This document shows positions 6,241 through 7,656 of a DNA stretch of 7,656 bases, one piece after another; position 1 is the first letter of the stretch; each line of letters opens with the position of its first letter. The translations under genes and the position numbers were made by a program. Origin of the DNA: an uncultured Clostridia bacterium (GTDB lineage: Bacteria; Bacillota; Clostridia; Lachnospirales; Bianqueaceae); assembly GCA_947570515.1 (NCBI GenBank), contig CANOUM010000070.1:1-7656 (forward strand). The letters are read 5' to 3'. A model generated the notes under the pieces. It searched no databases and was not told the DNA's origin. It saw only the letters and a program-made list of their open reading frames with translations.

Positions 6241-7074
6241 TTACTTCTTCAGCTGTGCATACACATCACGCTTTGTGATTCCTCTGTCGCGTGCCACCGC
6301 CTTCATGGCTTCCTTCTCCGGAAGTTCTGCATACAGCGCCATATGCTCCTCCAGGCTCAGCGCTTCATATCTCTCTTGCCTTTCTGCCTGCTGCTGCTCT
6401 TTTGTCTTTCCTTCGACCAAAATGACAAACTCTCCCCGCGGCTCATGCTCCTCATAATACGCAGCCAGCTCCTGCAGCGAAGACAAACGTATTTCCTCAA
6501 ACTTTTTTGTCAGCTCCCGCACAGCAGCAGCGGGGCGACCTCCCGCTGCCTCGCTGAGCAGCCTCAGCGTCTCCTTCAGACGGTGCGGCGCTTCATAAAA
6601 AATCATGGTTCTCGTACTTTCCTTCAAATCCGCCAGTACCTGCTGACGCTCCTTTTTATCAGCCGGCAAAAAACCCTCAAATGTAAAACGCCGTGAGTCC
6701 AGTCCGCTCAGCGCCAGGGCTGTTACAAACGCACACGGGCCCGGCAGCGCCGTAACCAATACGCCTGCCTCATGGCAGCGGCGTACCAAAATCTGCCCCG
6801 GATCTGAGATCGCCGGCATACCGGCATCTGTAACCAGCGCAATCTGCCGCCCTTCTTTTATTTTATGAATCAGCTCCTCCGCGCGTTCCTTTTCGTTATG
6901 CTGGTGATAACTGATCAGCGGCGTCTGGATGTGATATTGCTTTAACAGCAGCCCTGTACTGCGCGTATCTTCAGCAGCGATCAAATCTACTGCCTGCAGC
7001 GTTTCCAGCGTACGCTGGCTGATGTCCCCCAAATTTCCGATAGGGGTCGGACAAAGATACAGCATTCCTTCCAT
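6241..7074 (-). CDS. rsmI: RsmI, 16S rRNA (cytidine1402-2'-O)-methyltransferase
   Basis: RsmI uses S-adenosylmethionine to 2'-O-methylate C1402 of 16S rRNA in the ribosomal decoding centre; RsmH adds the N4 methyl group to the same base. The 277-residue length is typical. Family blocks appear in order: TPIGNLGDIS (10-19), EDTRSTGLLL (35-44), ISYHQHNE (54-61), LVTDAGMPAISDPG (80-93), LPGPCAFVTALALSGL (110-125), FEGFLP (132-137), FYEAPHRL (159-166), RELTKKFEE (186-194) and GEFVILVEG (214-222). This is the tetrapyrrole-methylase-like fold. The small C-terminal part (about 235-277) ends in a helix-turn-helix-like ITKRDVYAQLKK. The ATG start has AAGGAG 7 nt upstream; a second ATG at codon 4 is less well placed. 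It follows the TrkH stop by 18 nt and is likely cotranscribed with it. It ends at its own terminator. Confidence 0.96.
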   Translation of the reverse strand: MEGMLYLCPTPIGNLGDISQRTLETLQAVDLIAAEDTRSTGLLLKQYHIQTPLISYHQHNEKERAEELIHKIKEGRQIALVTDAGMPAISDPGQILVRRCHEAGVLVTALPGPCAFVTALALSGLDSRRFTFEGFLPADKKERQQVLADLKESTRTMIFYEAPHRLKETLRLLSEAAGGRPAAAVRELTKKFEEIRLSSLQELAAYYEEHEPRGEFVILVEGKTKEQQQAERQERYEALSLEEHMALYAELPEKEAMKAVARDRGITKRDVYAQLKK

Positions 7075-7092
7075 CCCAGAGCTCCTTAGCGT

Positions 7093-7656
7093 TTATTTTT
7101 TCATCCATGTGGATGGGATCACAGCAAACAGCAGCGGGAAAATTTCAAGTCTTCCCAGCAGCATAGCAAAAGACAGCACCAGCTTGGATAGTATGGAATA
7201 ACCGGCGAAGCTGGCGGCCGGCCCTACCCGGCCAAGACCCGGTCCTATATTGTTAAAGCAGGCGATCATGGCCGTCAGATTGGTCTCCAGATCAAATCCG
7301 TCGATACACAGCAGCAAAAAGATGATCGCGGAAATAACAACGTAGATGGCAAAATATGCGTTGACGCTGCTGAGCGTTTGATTATCCACCTTTTTGCCTT
7401 CAAATTTAACCACGCCGACCGAACGCGGATGCAGCATATGACGCAGCTCACGGCGAATCATCTTTATCAGCAGCATGACGCGCGATATTTTAAGTCCGCC
7501 GGCTGTAGAACCTGCACAGGCTCCCATGCACATCAGTATAACTAATATGCCTTTTGACAGATTGGGCCACAAATTAAAATCAGCCGTTGCATAGCCGGTT
7601 GTCGTCATAATGGAAGCCGTTTGAAAAGCGGCGAGACGCAGCGACTCCGAAAAGCT
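7093..7656 (-). CDS. trkH: TrkH/KtrB-type potassium uptake channel subunit, C-terminal part (5' end beyond window)
   Basis: This is the last 187 residues of an integral membrane potassium (or sodium/potassium) transporter subunit, which would pair with a cytosolic TrkA/KtrA-type nucleotide-binding regulator. The reading frame stays open to the window edge: SFSESLRLAAFQTASI precedes the first internal ATG at 7608, so that Met is not the start. The third selectivity-filter loop (TTTGYATAD, 18-26) is followed by the glycine-rich GACAGSTAGGLK (45-56). The fourth filter loop is NNIGPGLGRVGP (135-146), and the C-terminal signature LGRLEIFP is at 167-174. Hydrophobic membrane segments lie near 35-48, 98-117 and 153-180. 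A full-length family member is about 450-490 residues, so more than half is missing. No TrkA-like gene is in the window; in many genomes it lies just upstream of trkH. TrkH and KtrB cannot be told apart with certainty from this part, but the IEFP-STW ending fits TrkH. Confidence 0.92.
   Translation of the reverse strand, partial: SFSESLRLAAFQTASIMTTTGYATADFNLWPNLSKGILVILMCMGACAGSTAGGLKISRVMLLIKMIRRELRHMLHPRSVGVVKFEGKKVDNQTLSSVNAYFAIYVVISAIIFLLLCIDGFDLETNLTAMIACFNNIGPGLGRVGPAASFAGYSILSKLVLSFAMLLGRLEIFPLLFAVIPSTWMKK

Overview
The window looks like a chromosomal segment of a Clostridia-type Firmicute, most likely Lachnospiraceae or close kin. The grounds are the MurG variant with an HESDxTPGLAN loop, the class II GalT, the lipoprotein cyclophilin, strong AGGAGG ribosome binding sites and intrinsic terminators. 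The core genes are about 50-55% GC by hand counts of sampled lines. All genes lie on the minus strand, so transcription runs from high to low coordinates.

First transcription unit (7656 to about 6200): the C-terminal part of a TrkH/KtrB-type potassium channel subunit, cut by the window edge, followed 18 nt later by rsmI, the 16S rRNA C1402 2'-O-methyltransferase. It ends at a GC-rich hairpin plus T7 terminator. The promoter of the next unit appears to be built into that terminator: its -35 lies in the hairpin, the T-tract forms part of the 17-bp spacer, and the -10 is a perfect TATAAT.

Second transcription unit (6151 to about 945): a HIT-family hydrolase, murG (lipid II synthesis), a 905-codon galactokinase / class II galactose-1-phosphate uridylyltransferase fusion, and a lipoprotein cyclophilin. 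Intergenic gaps are 13, 40 and 18 nt, so this reads as one operon that ends at a hairpin at 961-995. The fusion is the most interesting item. It joins two consecutive Leloir-pathway steps in one polypeptide with almost no linker, and sits in a cell-envelope operon with no other gal gene in view. The cyclophilin also has an unusual insertion inside its active-site loop.

Left part (1-922): a compact tyrosine recombinase of clearly lower GC (about 40%), followed by an 85-bp AT-rich edge that holds an inverted repeat and a promoter-like pair pointing back toward the recombinase. This looks like the edge of an accessory or site-specifically recombining locus that continues beyond the window. No RNA genes, CRISPR arrays or insertion sequences were seen, and no gene-free stretch exceeds 150 bp.
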